Shown: positions 8,018 to 16,963, numbered from the stretch's first letter. The stretch is 64,000 nucleotides of DNA from TWA4 sp051879195 (GCA_051879195.1 JBJELO010000293.1:9582-73581), one strand, 5' to 3'. The notes: generated from the letters alone by a model not told the origin. Translations and numbers: made by a program.

Positions 8018-10243
8018 TTATTCCCTGTCACTAACTGCTGTAGTATATTGACTATATACTTTTTTTCCATTCACTATCTGAAAAGCTTTCATTTTATAAT
8101 AATAATGTTCATCTGAACCAACTGTATTGTCATATGAGGTGACAGCTTTATCATTGATTAATTTAAGTACAGAATAATTTTCACCATCTGTAGAACGGTA
8201 GATTACATAACCATCCGCATCCTGAACAATTTGCCATGAAATTCTGTTTTTATAATCGGTAACACGTTTTACAGCAACAGATTGAGGGGGACCTGAAATT
8301 ACTTTTCCTGATACTTCATCCGAATATAAACTATATATTTTCTTTCCATTTTCAATGTAATAAGCCCGAACTTTATATATATGTTCTTCCAACGCAGAAA
8401 CTCTTTCCGTATAAAACGTCATTCCGGAATCAACTGCTTTTAAAATTGTAAAACTATTCTCACCCCGTGTTTTTTTATAAATTACGTATCCGTCAGCTCC
8501 TTCTGAAGGTTCCCATGAAATCTGCAATTTGTTATACGCAACAGGTTCCACAGAAAGTTTTTCCGGAACATCAGGAAGGAGTTTTGCTGATAAAATCTCA
8601 GAATATTCAGAATACACTTTTTGGGTTCCATACAATCTATATGTTCTGATTTTATAATAATGTCGTTCATGATCAGAAATCAAATGACTGTATGAAGATG
8701 TCTGGTAATCTGAAATATTTTTTACAACAGAATACTTTCCACAAGGATCCGTGCTATGATAAATAACATAACCATCTGATTTTTCCAAAGTATTCCAAAC
8801 CAGTTTCAGTTTATTGGTATATGGAACGACTCTGCTTAAAGCAACAGATTCAGGCTGTTTATATTCGGACAGCGTACTGATATATTGCTTTAGCCGCTTG
8901 CTGCTATCATCGTTTTTCGTTATGACGTATATAAGATACCCATTTTTAATTGACAATTCTGTTATCATTGAATAATCATCCTCTGTCTGATAGATTATCC
9001 CATATTCTCCAGTGTCAGGTCTAAAAGCATATACAGTATTAAGAGTATTAAAATAAAACACATTCTCATATCCGAATCCATACAGAGGCTGGTTAGTTTG
9101 CAGATCAATTACAACAGAATCTGTTCCCAGTAAATCCGTATTTTCAATCAGTTTTTTTGTGGACAAATCATAACAATACATTTTATTATTAATTTTAAAA
9201 TATGAAGCTACGGATTTACTTTTAAATAAATATTTATCAAAATTTGCAGAATTGTCTGCTTCCGGCAGGTCAGAAGACCCCGTCTGAATTTTCCACCCTT
9301 TATGATTCAGGTTTGTAAATTCTTCATCAGAACAAAGAAAATATTTATGATATATAAATCCTTCATCTGCGTAATCTGCATTATATTGTGAAAAATATGT
9401 ATTACCGGACGTAAAAACAGGATCGTCCCAAGTTACATCAACATGATACCAGGAGTCATCTAACATAATTAAATTCCATGCATGGTTCATGGAATCACTG
9501 GACAAAACATATGATTCAATGCCACATTGCTGTAACAGATAGGAATAAGCAATTGCATATCCATTACACACAGCCTGTCCATCCACAAGTACTCCGTATG
9601 CATTATAGGATTTATCCGGAATAGAATTGTTAAGATAATTTTCCTCATCATAATCACACTCTCTCACCAGAAAATCATGCAGCAATAATGCAATTTCTAT
9701 ACTGTCCTGCACATTATCCACACAATTCAGTGCTTTTTCTGTCTGATATTGAAACAAATCAGCATCCTTTTGAATCTGCCTTACATTCGGATTTCCATCG
9801 TCATCACAATATGAATTCTGATACTTCACTTTAATGCTGTTTATGTAATTAGTCGATGAACTGTAAGACCAGCTGTAACTTCCTGTGACATAAAAGAAAT
9901 CACCTGTTATGGCCGTTCTGTAAATTTCCCGCATTTTCTCATAATCATTATCTTTGTCAAGCTGCAGGTCAGACAGAGATATTATCGTTTCGCAATTAAT
10001 AAATGCCGTTCTGATTCTTTGAATCAGAACTGTCTCCCAGTCATCAGTTGAGAGCGCAGCTGTTCCCTGTCCGGACTGAAAATACTGGCAAACCATTTTT
10101 CCGTCCTGTACCAGCAGTACACTATCGTTTACCCATGTATCATCCTGTGTGTTTCCTTCTGCATTACCTTTTATTACTACAAGAAAAAATGAAAAAAATA
10201 TGCATATTGTAATAATCATTTTATATAACAACTTCTTTTTCAT
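8018..10243 (-). CDS. Secreted transglutaminase-like protein with three Fn3-like repeats
   Basis: A 741-residue protein with an N-terminal signal peptide or membrane anchor (MKKKLLYKMI then a hydrophobic stretch). A transglutaminase-like core around residues 215-285 keeps the Cys-His-Asp triad: Cys in DGQAVCNGYA, His in MNHAWN, Asp in VDVTWDDP. A beta-rich middle region follows, then three similar C-terminal repeats of about 90 residues, each with SDGYVIY-, ADGYVIY- or DADGYVIY-type cores, resembling fibronectin type III. It is the first gene of the exopolysaccharide operon, so it may process or attach to the cell surface or matrix. ATG 10243 is preceded by GGAGG; the substrate is unknown. 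Confidence 0.85.
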   Translation of the reverse strand: MKKKLLYKMIITICIFFSFFLVVIKGNAEGNTQDDTWVNDSVLLVQDGKMVCQYFQSGQGTAALSTDDWETVLIQRIRTAFINCETIISLSDLQLDKDNDYEKMREIYRTAITGDFFYVTGSYSWSYSSSTNYINSIKVKYQNSYCDDDGNPNVRQIQKDADLFQYQTEKALNCVDNVQDSIEIALLLHDFLVRECDYDEENYLNNSIPDKSYNAYGVLVDGQAVCNGYAIAYSYLLQQCGIESYVLSSDSMNHAWNLIMLDDSWYHVDVTWDDPVFTSGNTYFSQYNADYADEGFIYHKYFLCSDEEFTNLNHKGWKIQTGSSDLPEADNSANFDKYLFKSKSVASYFKINNKMYCYDLSTKKLIENTDLLGTDSVVIDLQTNQPLYGFGYENVFYFNTLNTVYAFRPDTGEYGIIYQTEDDYSMITELSIKNGYLIYVITKNDDSSKRLKQYISTLSEYKQPESVALSRVVPYTNKLKLVWNTLEKSDGYVIYHSTDPCGKYSVVKNISDYQTSSYSHLISDHERHYYKIRTYRLYGTQKVYSEYSEILSAKLLPDVPEKLSVEPVAYNKLQISWEPSEGADGYVIYKKTRGENSFTILKAVDSGMTFYTERVSALEEHIYKVRAYYIENGKKIYSLYSDEVSGKVISGPPQSVAVKRVTDYKNRISWQIVQDADGYVIYRSTDGENYSVLKLINDKAVTSYDNTVGSDEHYYYKMKAFQIVNGKKVYSQYTTAVSDRE

Positions 10244-10293
10244 ACTACCTCCAGACATTTTTCACAGATCACCTTTCTACATTTCTAAACAGA

Positions 10294-10322
10294 ATTTTAG
10301 GTCAATTTCACCCTATTGTCAA
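10294..10322 (-). promoter_or_regulatory. Promoter of the exopolysaccharide operon
   Basis: On the minus strand TTGACA (10317-10322) and TAAAAT (10294-10299) are separated by exactly 17 bp. Almost the whole spacer is operator copy 1. Transcription would begin near 10287, giving a leader of about 44 nt before the transglutaminase gene. The -35 overlaps the -35 of the opposite promoter. Confidence 0.7.
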
Positions 10323-10339
10323 TAGGTCAAATTCACCCT
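10299..10339. promoter_or_regulatory. Twin operators between exopolysaccharide operon and XRE gene
   Basis: Two 16-bp copies, AGGTCAATTTCACCCT (10299-10314) and AGGTCAAATTCACCCT (10324-10339), lie 25 bp apart. Each is an imperfect dyad of the form GGTnAAnTTnACC. One copy fills the spacer of the minus promoter and the other the spacer of the plus promoter. The adjacent XRE protein is the obvious candidate to bind them. Confidence 0.7.
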
Positions 10340-10344
10340 ATTAA
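10316..10344 (+). promoter_or_regulatory. Candidate promoter of the XRE regulator
   Basis: TTGTCA (10316-10321), a 17-bp spacer and TATTAA (10339-10344) read on the plus strand. The -10 is weak (4 of 6). The -35 overlaps that of the divergent promoter, so polymerase binding at the two is likely to be mutually exclusive. Confidence 0.5.
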
Positions 10345-10384
10345 AAAAAGGTCTATATGCCATACTTAAAATAAGAGGTATTTT

Positions 10385-10624
10385 ATGATGTCGAGATTAA
10401 AAGAATTAAGAATTGAAAAAGGATATACTCAAATTAAAATGCAATGTTTAACTGGAATTGACCAAAGTGATTATTCAAAAATTGAAAATGGAAAACGATA
10501 CTATACTTTTGAACAATGTAAAAGAATTGCCATTGCATTAGACACAAGTATGGATTATCTCGCCGGACTTACTGATGAAAAATACCCTTACCCCCGGACA
10601 TCCAGTACTTGTACAAAAAAATAA
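10385..10624 (+). CDS. XRE/Cro-CI family transcriptional regulator
   Basis: A 79-residue protein that is almost entirely one helix-turn-helix domain: LKELRIEKGYTQIKMQCLTG followed by DQSDYSKIENGKR and a third helix with CKRIAIALDTSMDYLAGL. It has no separate effector domain. An AGAGGT ribosome site precedes the ATG pair at 10385. It is divergent from the exopolysaccharide operon and faces the twin operators, so it probably represses (or toggles) both its own gene and the operon. The role resembles SinR-type switches, but it is too short to claim orthology. Confidence 0.85.
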   Translation: MMSRLKELRIEKGYTQIKMQCLTGIDQSDYSKIENGKRYYTFEQCKRIAIALDTSMDYLAGLTDEKYPYPRTSSTCTKK

Positions 10625-10646
10625 TTCGGCTGTAACAACAGCCGAA
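10625..10646 (-). terminator. Intrinsic terminator downstream of the GH32 gene
   Basis: An 8-bp stem (TTCGGCTG/CAGCCGAA) with a 6-nt loop. On the minus strand it is followed by TTATTTTTTTG, a good uridine tract. On the plus strand, where it follows the XRE stop codon, there is no uridine tract. Confidence 0.6.
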
Positions 10647-10760
10647 CCAAAAAATAAAGAGAAACAATATATGACTACAATGTCAAACCGAACGCCCATT
10701 TGTGTGATTCCCATGTACAGCCCGGCACTTCATCCCGGGAATTGAAAACGCCTTCGGCGG

Positions 10761-10793
10761 CAGAATGAATGACAGGACCTGTCATTCATTCTG
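10761..10793. repeat. Near-perfect 33-bp palindrome with GACAGGACCTGTC core
   Basis: Two 16-nt arms are fully complementary around one central base. The inner 13 bp, GACAGGACCTGTC, also occur in both arms of the long hairpin element at 29131-29281. The palindrome lies 39 bp downstream of the GH32 stop. In that direction it is followed by a second small hairpin and TTTTC, so it may be part of a 3' end. Confidence 0.7.
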
Positions 10794-10831
10794 TCTAACC
10801 GCTGTTACCATCCCCCCGAACTCCGGACTGC

Positions 10832-12730
10832 CTACCAGATTCCTCTCATCCCCCACACTTCGATCCGTTCAAATTCCTCCGGTCGTTCTGCCTGCAATTC
10901 AAACAGCCCTTCTTTTCCGGAGCCGTAATACACTCTTGTTCCTGCTTCTTCTCCGTGATTCAGGTAAACTTCAACCGTTCTTCTGTCCACGAAAATCTCC
11001 ACATAGCGAACCTCTTTCGCCGCAGCAGGGAAGGTTCTGGTTGTTTTTCCCCTGCCGCCGGTGTCATTGTTGCTTCCTGCCTCTGCCTTTGCTTCTGCTC
11101 CATCACCGCTTACCACGGTACGGATGGCAGTGACACCGTTTTCCCTTACCAGTTCAATGGAGCTTTCTCCGTTTCTTCCCAGTGTGATACAGAAATCGGA
11201 ATCGCCGGTTATCGCAAGCTTTGCCAGATAGCTGTTGCCGTTGATTCCTGAAAGGGATACTTCTTTCCCGCTTTCCTGACAGATCAGTTCATCCTGCAGG
11301 CTGTAGATTTCCGGTACGGGATTCATGCACAGCTTATTGTCCCTGATATGCAGTTCTCTGGGAATGGTCATACTTCCGTAGGAACCATTTTCCATTTTTA
11401 CATGCTCATCATAAAAATCGGAAATCCAGCCGATGCAGATGCGCCGGTCATCATGCTCGAAACTCTGCATGGCGTAACAGTTGCTGCCGAAGTCATACCA
11501 GCCGGCATTCTGAATTTCAAAACCGCCATCTTTCCAGTCACCCACATAACAGCGGCACATCTGTTTCCGCCCGTATTCATCGGTATGGCACATCCACGCA
11601 CCCACCGCCACGTATTTGCCGTCCAATTCATAGAAATCAGGGCATTCAAAGCAGCGGACGCCTTCCGTTTCCTCAATCAGAAGCGGTGCATAATAGGTCC
11701 AGTGTTCCATATCCTCTGACCGGTACAGCAGAATAGCTGCTTTTCCGTGAAGTGCGCTTCCCAGCACCATATACCAGACATCACCAATCTTCAGAAGCTT
11801 GGGATCTCTGAAATCATCACCCACTCCTTCAGGCTTCTGATTGTCAAGGGTTTTGTCGATGACCGTTTTCTCCGGTTCAAAATGAAGCAGGTCGCGGCTT
11901 CGCGTCATACACTGGGTTTCAATCACGTGATCCTCAGCGGCCAGGTCTGCCAGATGACGGGTCAGGTACATCAGAACCTCATCCACCGGAATTTCATCCT
12001 TCAGAACTTCATCCACCAAAACTTCACTTTCCGGAACTTCACTTTCCGGAACTTCACCTTCCAGAACCACTGCGCTCCCCGAAAATGCCCCGCCTATGTA
12101 CCGGTCGGCGTGCTCCAGAATCAGTTTCTGCGGCTCAAACGCAATCGGCAGGTGGGTCCAGTGGATCAGATCTCTGCTTACCACATGTCCCCAGTACATA
12201 TTGTCCCACTTCTGGGCGTGGGGATTATGCTGATAGAACATATGATATCTCCCCTGGTACCAGCACAGTCCGTTGGGGTCATTCATCCAGTTGACAAAGG
12301 GAACAAAATGATACTGTTCCCGATATACCGTGTCATAATGCTCCCGCAGCTTCTCCCCGCAGACCGGCTCAAAATCCGGTTCACCGGACAGATAACAGAT
12401 GCCCTCCTCCATGATGTTGTCATTGCCGGAGAGATATGCCAGCGATACGTGCGCATTCACAGCAGTAATTTCATATTCCGTATCTTTTTTCAGCGGAAAA
12501 CACAGTCTTCTGTAATAGGAAGTTCCCGCCTGCTGTTCCATCACGGTACCATTTGCATTGCTTTCTTCCGCATTGCCTCCGACTTTGTCATCTATCGCAT
12601 TGCCCCCTGTTTTGCCATCATTCACAGCTTCCCTGCGTTTCACAATGACGCTTCCGCTTTCCCCGCTTCCGGGGTATCCCCCGGAAACTGCAAAAATCTC
12701 CAGCTCTGTATACTGACAGGAATTTATCAT
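10832..12730 (-). CDS. Glycoside hydrolase family 32 (beta-fructosidase)
   Basis: A 632-residue enzyme that hydrolyses fructosyl bonds in sucrose, levan or inulin. The three GH32 acidic motifs are all present: WMNDPNG (nucleophile Asp151), FRDPK (Asp309) and ECPD (acid/base Glu362). A C-terminal beta-sandwich follows. There is no signal peptide, so it is probably cytoplasmic. Three low-complexity insertions interrupt the conserved fold: about residues 17-70, 224-252 (repeats of EVPES type) and a Gly/Ala/Glu-rich stretch near 550-580. No sugar transporter is adjacent. ATG 12730 has GGGAG 10 nt upstream. The exact substrate cannot be assigned. Confidence 0.9.
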   Translation of the reverse strand: MINSCQYTELEIFAVSGGYPGSGESGSVIVKRREAVNDGKTGGNAIDDKVGGNAEESNANGTVMEQQAGTSYYRRLCFPLKKDTEYEITAVNAHVSLAYLSGNDNIMEEGICYLSGEPDFEPVCGEKLREHYDTVYREQYHFVPFVNWMNDPNGLCWYQGRYHMFYQHNPHAQKWDNMYWGHVVSRDLIHWTHLPIAFEPQKLILEHADRYIGGAFSGSAVVLEGEVPESEVPESEVLVDEVLKDEIPVDEVLMYLTRHLADLAAEDHVIETQCMTRSRDLLHFEPEKTVIDKTLDNQKPEGVGDDFRDPKLLKIGDVWYMVLGSALHGKAAILLYRSEDMEHWTYYAPLLIEETEGVRCFECPDFYELDGKYVAVGAWMCHTDEYGRKQMCRCYVGDWKDGGFEIQNAGWYDFGSNCYAMQSFEHDDRRICIGWISDFYDEHVKMENGSYGSMTIPRELHIRDNKLCMNPVPEIYSLQDELICQESGKEVSLSGINGNSYLAKLAITGDSDFCITLGRNGESSIELVRENGVTAIRTVVSGDGAEAKAEAGSNNDTGGRGKTTRTFPAAAKEVRYVEIFVDRRTVEVYLNHGEEAGTRVYYGSGKEGLFELQAERPEEFERIEVWGMRGIW

Positions 12731-12823
12731 CTCTATCTGTCTCCCTTCATGTTCTGTTTTATATCCTGCTAAACGTTTTGTCTTTGTCTGCAGCTGTTCT
12801 GCAGACCATTTTCCTTCCCGGAC

Positions 12824-14809
12824 TTACTGTCTCCGGTTTTCAAAATAGATAAACCGGTCGATGGCTTCCAGAATATCTTTAAAATCTTCCCTGGGTGCCA
12901 GATCGATGTACCGGCGCAGAAGCTTCGTTTCCTGATTTTTATATCTTCCATAGAAAATATCGTAAAGATTATGCCCACGCATATGGATTTTGATTTCTTC
13001 CATATGCTGCTTCACATCCTCCACGGTTTCCAGATCTCTGCCCAGAACTGCCCGCAGCCGCTGCCCGCTTTTGATTTTGTGAAGATATTCTTTCCATTTT
13101 TCCAGAAAAATCTCATAAAATTCCTCCGGCGAGCGGATGATATGAAGCTGCGCCATGATTTCAGGGTTCAGGAAATAATTCTCAAATGAGTAGTATTTCA
13201 GAATTAATACATTTTTCTCAGTAACCCGCGGCAGATGATCCACATCCTGCTGACTGCGTTCTTCGTAATACCGGCACAGCTGACGCTTCAGCATCCCGCT
13301 GTCTTTGCCGTCCCCGTCCCGAATCATCAGAAAATTATCCTTCAGATAAACCTGATTCATGTATTTCAGATTGGCATAGGTCTTGATGTTGGTGCAGCTG
13401 TTGGTGGTGATAATGGCAACCCGGGAAAGATTCCCGTTCTCATCGTACATCTCGGAATAATATTTCTGCAGCAGCAGGGGAAGGCGGCTTTTATCCTGCT
13501 TTCCTTCCACGATAAAAACGAAATCCACATTCATCAGATCATTGGCGCTGTACCCCAGATCGTCCAGAATGACGCTGATATTCGTACGCCTGCGCACAGT
13601 GGAATAGCCGTTGTCGTCAAGCACCACCTGCCTGATCTGCCTGCTGTTGAAATTGGACAGCAGATTGGGGGAGTGGGTGGAGAAAATCACCTGATTCTTC
13701 CGGGAAAGCCGGTACAGGATCTCACCTGAAATTTTCTGAAGCTTCGGATGGAGAAAAAGCTCCGGCTCCTCCACTATGATAATGCCCGGATTCTGCCCCT
13801 CGCCTTCCGCATACGTCTCCAGCAGTGACAACATGTAAATGCTGCGCATGCCCTTGCCCAGCTGCTCCACCGGCCGCGGATTCTTCTTTCCGTCACTGTA
13901 GATTTCCGCCGTCACCGACAGCATCCGCTCAATATCCCGATTCATGGAATACACGATCCGATCCTGCCCGCCGTTTCGCCGGTAATTCTCATTGACCTTT
14001 CTGGAAAATTCATCCAGATTCAGCTGATAGAGCTTGTAATCCAGAAGCTTCGCCGTCTCAAATGCGTTCAGTTCCTCCGGCTTTTTCTGATTGATGAGAC
14101 CGATACAGGAAAAACAATGGTCACAGAGCTTCGCCTGATTGAACAGGCAGCAGCCGGAACGCATGCGTTTCAGCAGATCATCCTCCTGCAGCAGAAGTAC
14201 ATCCTCCTGAAACTGCTTCAGATTCCTCTGGGAATCCATGTAGTAAATCACCGGAAACAGTTTTGGAATCCAGGTATTATTCTTCATGACACCGTCATTA
14301 TAACGGACTTTCCCGTCACGGTTGGCCGTAAAAGTAAACGTCAGCGTACCGCCGTCCACACTCTCGCCGACAGAACGTTCATCAACGGACTTCCTGTCAC
14401 CGTCAGTCTTCCTTTCTCCTGCCTCTCCTTTATCAGACTCTCCCTTGCCAGACTCTTCCTTATCAGCCTCTCCCTTACCTGTTTCTTCCTTATAAGAAGG
14501 CAGTTTTTTACAGAAATCCCAGTGCCAGGCATCATACCTCCGGTATGAGCTGATCACACCGCTACTGTAAAATCCCCGAAGATCCTCCTGTGTAATTGAC
14601 AGTGTAACGTCAATCTCAATATTGGCATAATCCTCCTGAAAATCCTCATCCTGTATCTCATAAACACCGCTGACAGCCCGGATCGCATCCAGCACCGCCG
14701 TCTTTCCGGTATTATTCTTTCCCACCAGAATCAGAGCATTTTCCACACCGGAAATCTTCATACTGCCGATGGACTTAAAATTCCGTATCTGAAGCTCTGT
14801 AATCTGCAT
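12824..14809 (-). CDS. OLD-family ATPase/TOPRIM nuclease
   Basis: A 661-residue protein with an N-terminal SMC-like ATPase: Walker A GKNNTGKT (residues 30-37), then IIIVEEPELFLHPKLQ as Walker B and FSTHSPNLL as the switch. A TOPRIM nuclease domain follows, with the Glu of FIVEGKQDK and the acidic pair of MIRDGDGKD. OLD proteins cut DNA in an ATP-regulated way and several act in phage defence. Residues 107-153 are a Lys/Glu/Gly/Asp repeat insertion not expected in the family. ATG 14809 has GGAGG eight bases upstream and overlaps the upstream gene by 35 nt. No GajB-like helicase is nearby. Confidence 0.85.
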   Translation of the reverse strand: MQITELQIRNFKSIGSMKISGVENALILVGKNNTGKTAVLDAIRAVSGVYEIQDEDFQEDYANIEIDVTLSITQEDLRGFYSSGVISSYRRYDAWHWDFCKKLPSYKEETGKGEADKEESGKGESDKGEAGERKTDGDRKSVDERSVGESVDGGTLTFTFTANRDGKVRYNDGVMKNNTWIPKLFPVIYYMDSQRNLKQFQEDVLLLQEDDLLKRMRSGCCLFNQAKLCDHCFSCIGLINQKKPEELNAFETAKLLDYKLYQLNLDEFSRKVNENYRRNGGQDRIVYSMNRDIERMLSVTAEIYSDGKKNPRPVEQLGKGMRSIYMLSLLETYAEGEGQNPGIIIVEEPELFLHPKLQKISGEILYRLSRKNQVIFSTHSPNLLSNFNSRQIRQVVLDDNGYSTVRRRTNISVILDDLGYSANDLMNVDFVFIVEGKQDKSRLPLLLQKYYSEMYDENGNLSRVAIITTNSCTNIKTYANLKYMNQVYLKDNFLMIRDGDGKDSGMLKRQLCRYYEERSQQDVDHLPRVTEKNVLILKYYSFENYFLNPEIMAQLHIIRSPEEFYEIFLEKWKEYLHKIKSGQRLRAVLGRDLETVEDVKQHMEEIKIHMRGHNLYDIFYGRYKNQETKLLRRYIDLAPREDFKDILEAIDRFIYFENRRQ

Positions 14810-16508
14810 GCCTGCCGCCTCCAATCAATACCTGTTTTCCCCGAAATGCAAAGCCATATGAACGGATTCTGTCTGCTGCGATTCCGGCAGCCTCCAGCGA
14901 AGCCGCATATTCCCCGGAATCAATCTGTTTCAGCGCGCGCTGTACCGTCTCTTCCAGTGATTTTTCCCTTCTGGAATCAAACACCTTAAATTCCAGAACG
15001 ATCGCATCATCTTCCATCTTCTGCGGTTCCAGCATCACATCATATCTTCCGTAACCGCTTTCCCGATTGGATGTAATCCGGTATCGTCCACTCAGTTCTA
15101 TCATCAGTCCCAGGACAAATCCATGATAAAAACGTTCCGGCTGTGCCCTTTCCGAGGGATGATTCCCGATATCAAAACTGCTGAATACGGCAAGCGCAAC
15201 AGAATTCATATAAGCATTCATCCCGTCCAGATCATCCCGCAGCATAGCCTGTATAAAATCATTATATTCGGCAGCTGCCGGTCTGAACCATCCCCGGATC
15301 ATACTGCGAAACATGACTTTTACTTCAAAATCGGTCAGTTCCAGCCGGTAGACTTCCTTCCATTCTCCGTATTCCGTCATACCGGCATGATAATCTTTTA
15401 TTTTCAGATATCCTGCTGCCAGCAGAAGACTCCATACTGCCGTCTCATCCTGCCCCAGCTGGTCAAATACGATCTGTTCGTTGATCTCCGTCTCCAGAAT
15501 CTGCCCCTGCAGCAGACTTTCAAAATCTGCCTTCAGTCTGCCGCTTCCCGTCTGCAGAAGCCTTCCCGCAAGACTGTTGCTGCTGGTGTTAGCCCAGTAA
15601 GCGCCCAGCCTGCGTTTCTCCAGATAATTCAGAATAGACCATGGATTGTAAATATTGCTGATCTTCCCAAACGTGAAACCATTATACCAGAACTTCACCG
15701 ATTCCCTCGTATCGTACAATCCATACTCCTCCAGAGCATCAAAAACCTCCTCTTCCGTGAATCCGAAGGAAGAAGCATATTTGTCCGAGGTCGTCGTTAC
15801 AATCTCCAGATTATTCAGATCGGAAAATATGGATTCCCTGCTGATTCTCGTAATTCCTGTCAGAATCGCCCGTTCCATGCAGGGATTGGTCTTAAAAGAG
15901 GCATTCAGCAGACTTCGCATAAAAAATGCCGCCTCTTCCCAGTATCCCTGCAGATACGCTTCCTGCATGGGCGTATCATACTCATCCAGCAGAATAATCA
16001 CCTTTTTCCCGTAGTATTTCATAAGATACAGCGAAAGCTGATTGAGAGCCATCGTTGCTTCCGTCTCACCCATATCCATGGAAACCGAACGGAAAAAAGC
16101 TTTCTCCTTTTCCGTCAGACAATCCGCCTCCAGCAGAAAAGCATACTGATCATATATATTAACCAGAATCTGACCGATCTTTCTGCGGGTTTCTCTGTAA
16201 TTCTGCTCTTTCACATTGGCAAATGATAAACTGATCACAGGATACGTCCCCTGCAGTCTGCGCAGCTGTTCATGCTGCCAGATGGACAATCCCTGGAAAA
16301 TCCCGCCGCCGTCCGCATATTTAATGGAAAAGAACTGTTCCACCATACTCATGGTCAGGGTCTTTCCAAACCGACGCGGACGGGTGATCAGGGTCACACA
16401 GTCCTGATTCTCCCACCACTCTTTTATAAAATCCGTCTTATCCACATAAAAAATATTGTCTGTAATGATTTTCCCGAAATCCTGATGACCAATGCCAACT
16501 GTCCGCAT
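14775..16508 (-). CDS. AAA-ATPase-like protein with C-terminal PD-(D/E)XK nuclease domain
   Basis: A 577-residue protein of the DUF1703/AAA-ATPase-like family common in gut bacteria. The N-terminus has FVDKT-type YVDKTDFI and RPRRFGKTLTMSMV (a P-loop variant), then VIILLDEYDTPMQEAY as Walker B. The C-terminal part has YGRYDVMLEP followed by AIVLEFKVFD, the D...ExK nuclease signature. The biological role of the family is unsettled; nuclease or defence-related functions are proposed. ATG 16508 has GGAGG at 8 nt. Its 3' end overlaps the OLD gene by 35 nt, which points to co-translation and a joint role. Confidence 0.85.
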   Translation of the reverse strand: MRTVGIGHQDFGKIITDNIFYVDKTDFIKEWWENQDCVTLITRPRRFGKTLTMSMVEQFFSIKYADGGGIFQGLSIWQHEQLRRLQGTYPVISLSFANVKEQNYRETRRKIGQILVNIYDQYAFLLEADCLTEKEKAFFRSVSMDMGETEATMALNQLSLYLMKYYGKKVIILLDEYDTPMQEAYLQGYWEEAAFFMRSLLNASFKTNPCMERAILTGITRISRESIFSDLNNLEIVTTTSDKYASSFGFTEEEVFDALEEYGLYDTRESVKFWYNGFTFGKISNIYNPWSILNYLEKRRLGAYWANTSSNSLAGRLLQTGSGRLKADFESLLQGQILETEINEQIVFDQLGQDETAVWSLLLAAGYLKIKDYHAGMTEYGEWKEVYRLELTDFEVKVMFRSMIRGWFRPAAAEYNDFIQAMLRDDLDGMNAYMNSVALAVFSSFDIGNHPSERAQPERFYHGFVLGLMIELSGRYRITSNRESGYGRYDVMLEPQKMEDDAIVLEFKVFDSRREKSLEETVQRALKQIDSGEYAASLEAAGIAADRIRSYGFAFRGKQVLIGGGRHADYRASDTEF

Positions 16509-16963
16509 TCCACATGCCTCCTTCGCCACTGTGTCTTTAACCGAAGCATACTCTGCAACAATTTTAACACATAAGCCGGCGTTTATCTATCCCCTTCAGA
16601 AATATTTACAGTTCTGCAGATCTGCCCGACTGTTCAAACCGACCCGGTACAAATATTCAATAATTTTATTAATTATTTGACTTTTTTTGGTAATTATGTT
16701 ATATTCAGTTTAGCCATATTTTATTTCATTTTAGTTATATTGTATTCATTTTCATGATGTATTGTTTGTTTTAATTGTAGAATATGATATAAGGTCAAAA
16801 GGAATTCCAGGAGCGTGAAACGCGAAGAAATCCGACAGCCTGTTTTTCAGTTCGAAAGGTTCATCACGGAGCCTTTCATATAGATCGGGAGAACACATGC
16901 CCCAAGCCGTTTCTCAGCCGCTGCCGGCATACTGCATCTCTCTGGAAAAAGGAGGAGTACATA
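16509..16963 (+). promoter_or_regulatory. Promoter and long structured leader of the DUF364 gene
   Basis: A strong plus-strand promoter, TTGACT (16677-16682), 17 bp, TATATT (16700-16705), implies a start near 16712 and a leader of about 250 nt. The last 165 nt are GC-richer and contain nested hairpins, including GCGT-GAA-ACGC near 16812 and a 9-bp stem GAAAGGTTC/GAGCCTTTC near 16853-16876. I compared it by eye with cobalamin, Moco, NiCo, TPP and guanidine riboswitch cores and found no convincing match. It could be an unclassified riboswitch or simply a long leader. The first 170 bp (16509-16676) show no clear feature. Confidence 0.5.

Noticed and set aside
11747..12772. Plus-strand ORF of 341 residues
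   Set aside because: It is the reverse-strand shadow of the GH32 gene; the repeats it shows mirror the EVPES insertion.
15123..16226. Plus-strand ORF of 367 residues
   Set aside because: Shadow of the AAA/PD-(D/E)XK gene, rich in rare and basic residues, with no initiation signal.
16795..16963. Cobalamin or molybdenum-cofactor riboswitch
   Set aside because: Short stretches resemble parts of these cores, but the conserved boxes and their order are not present. It is kept only as an unclassified leader.
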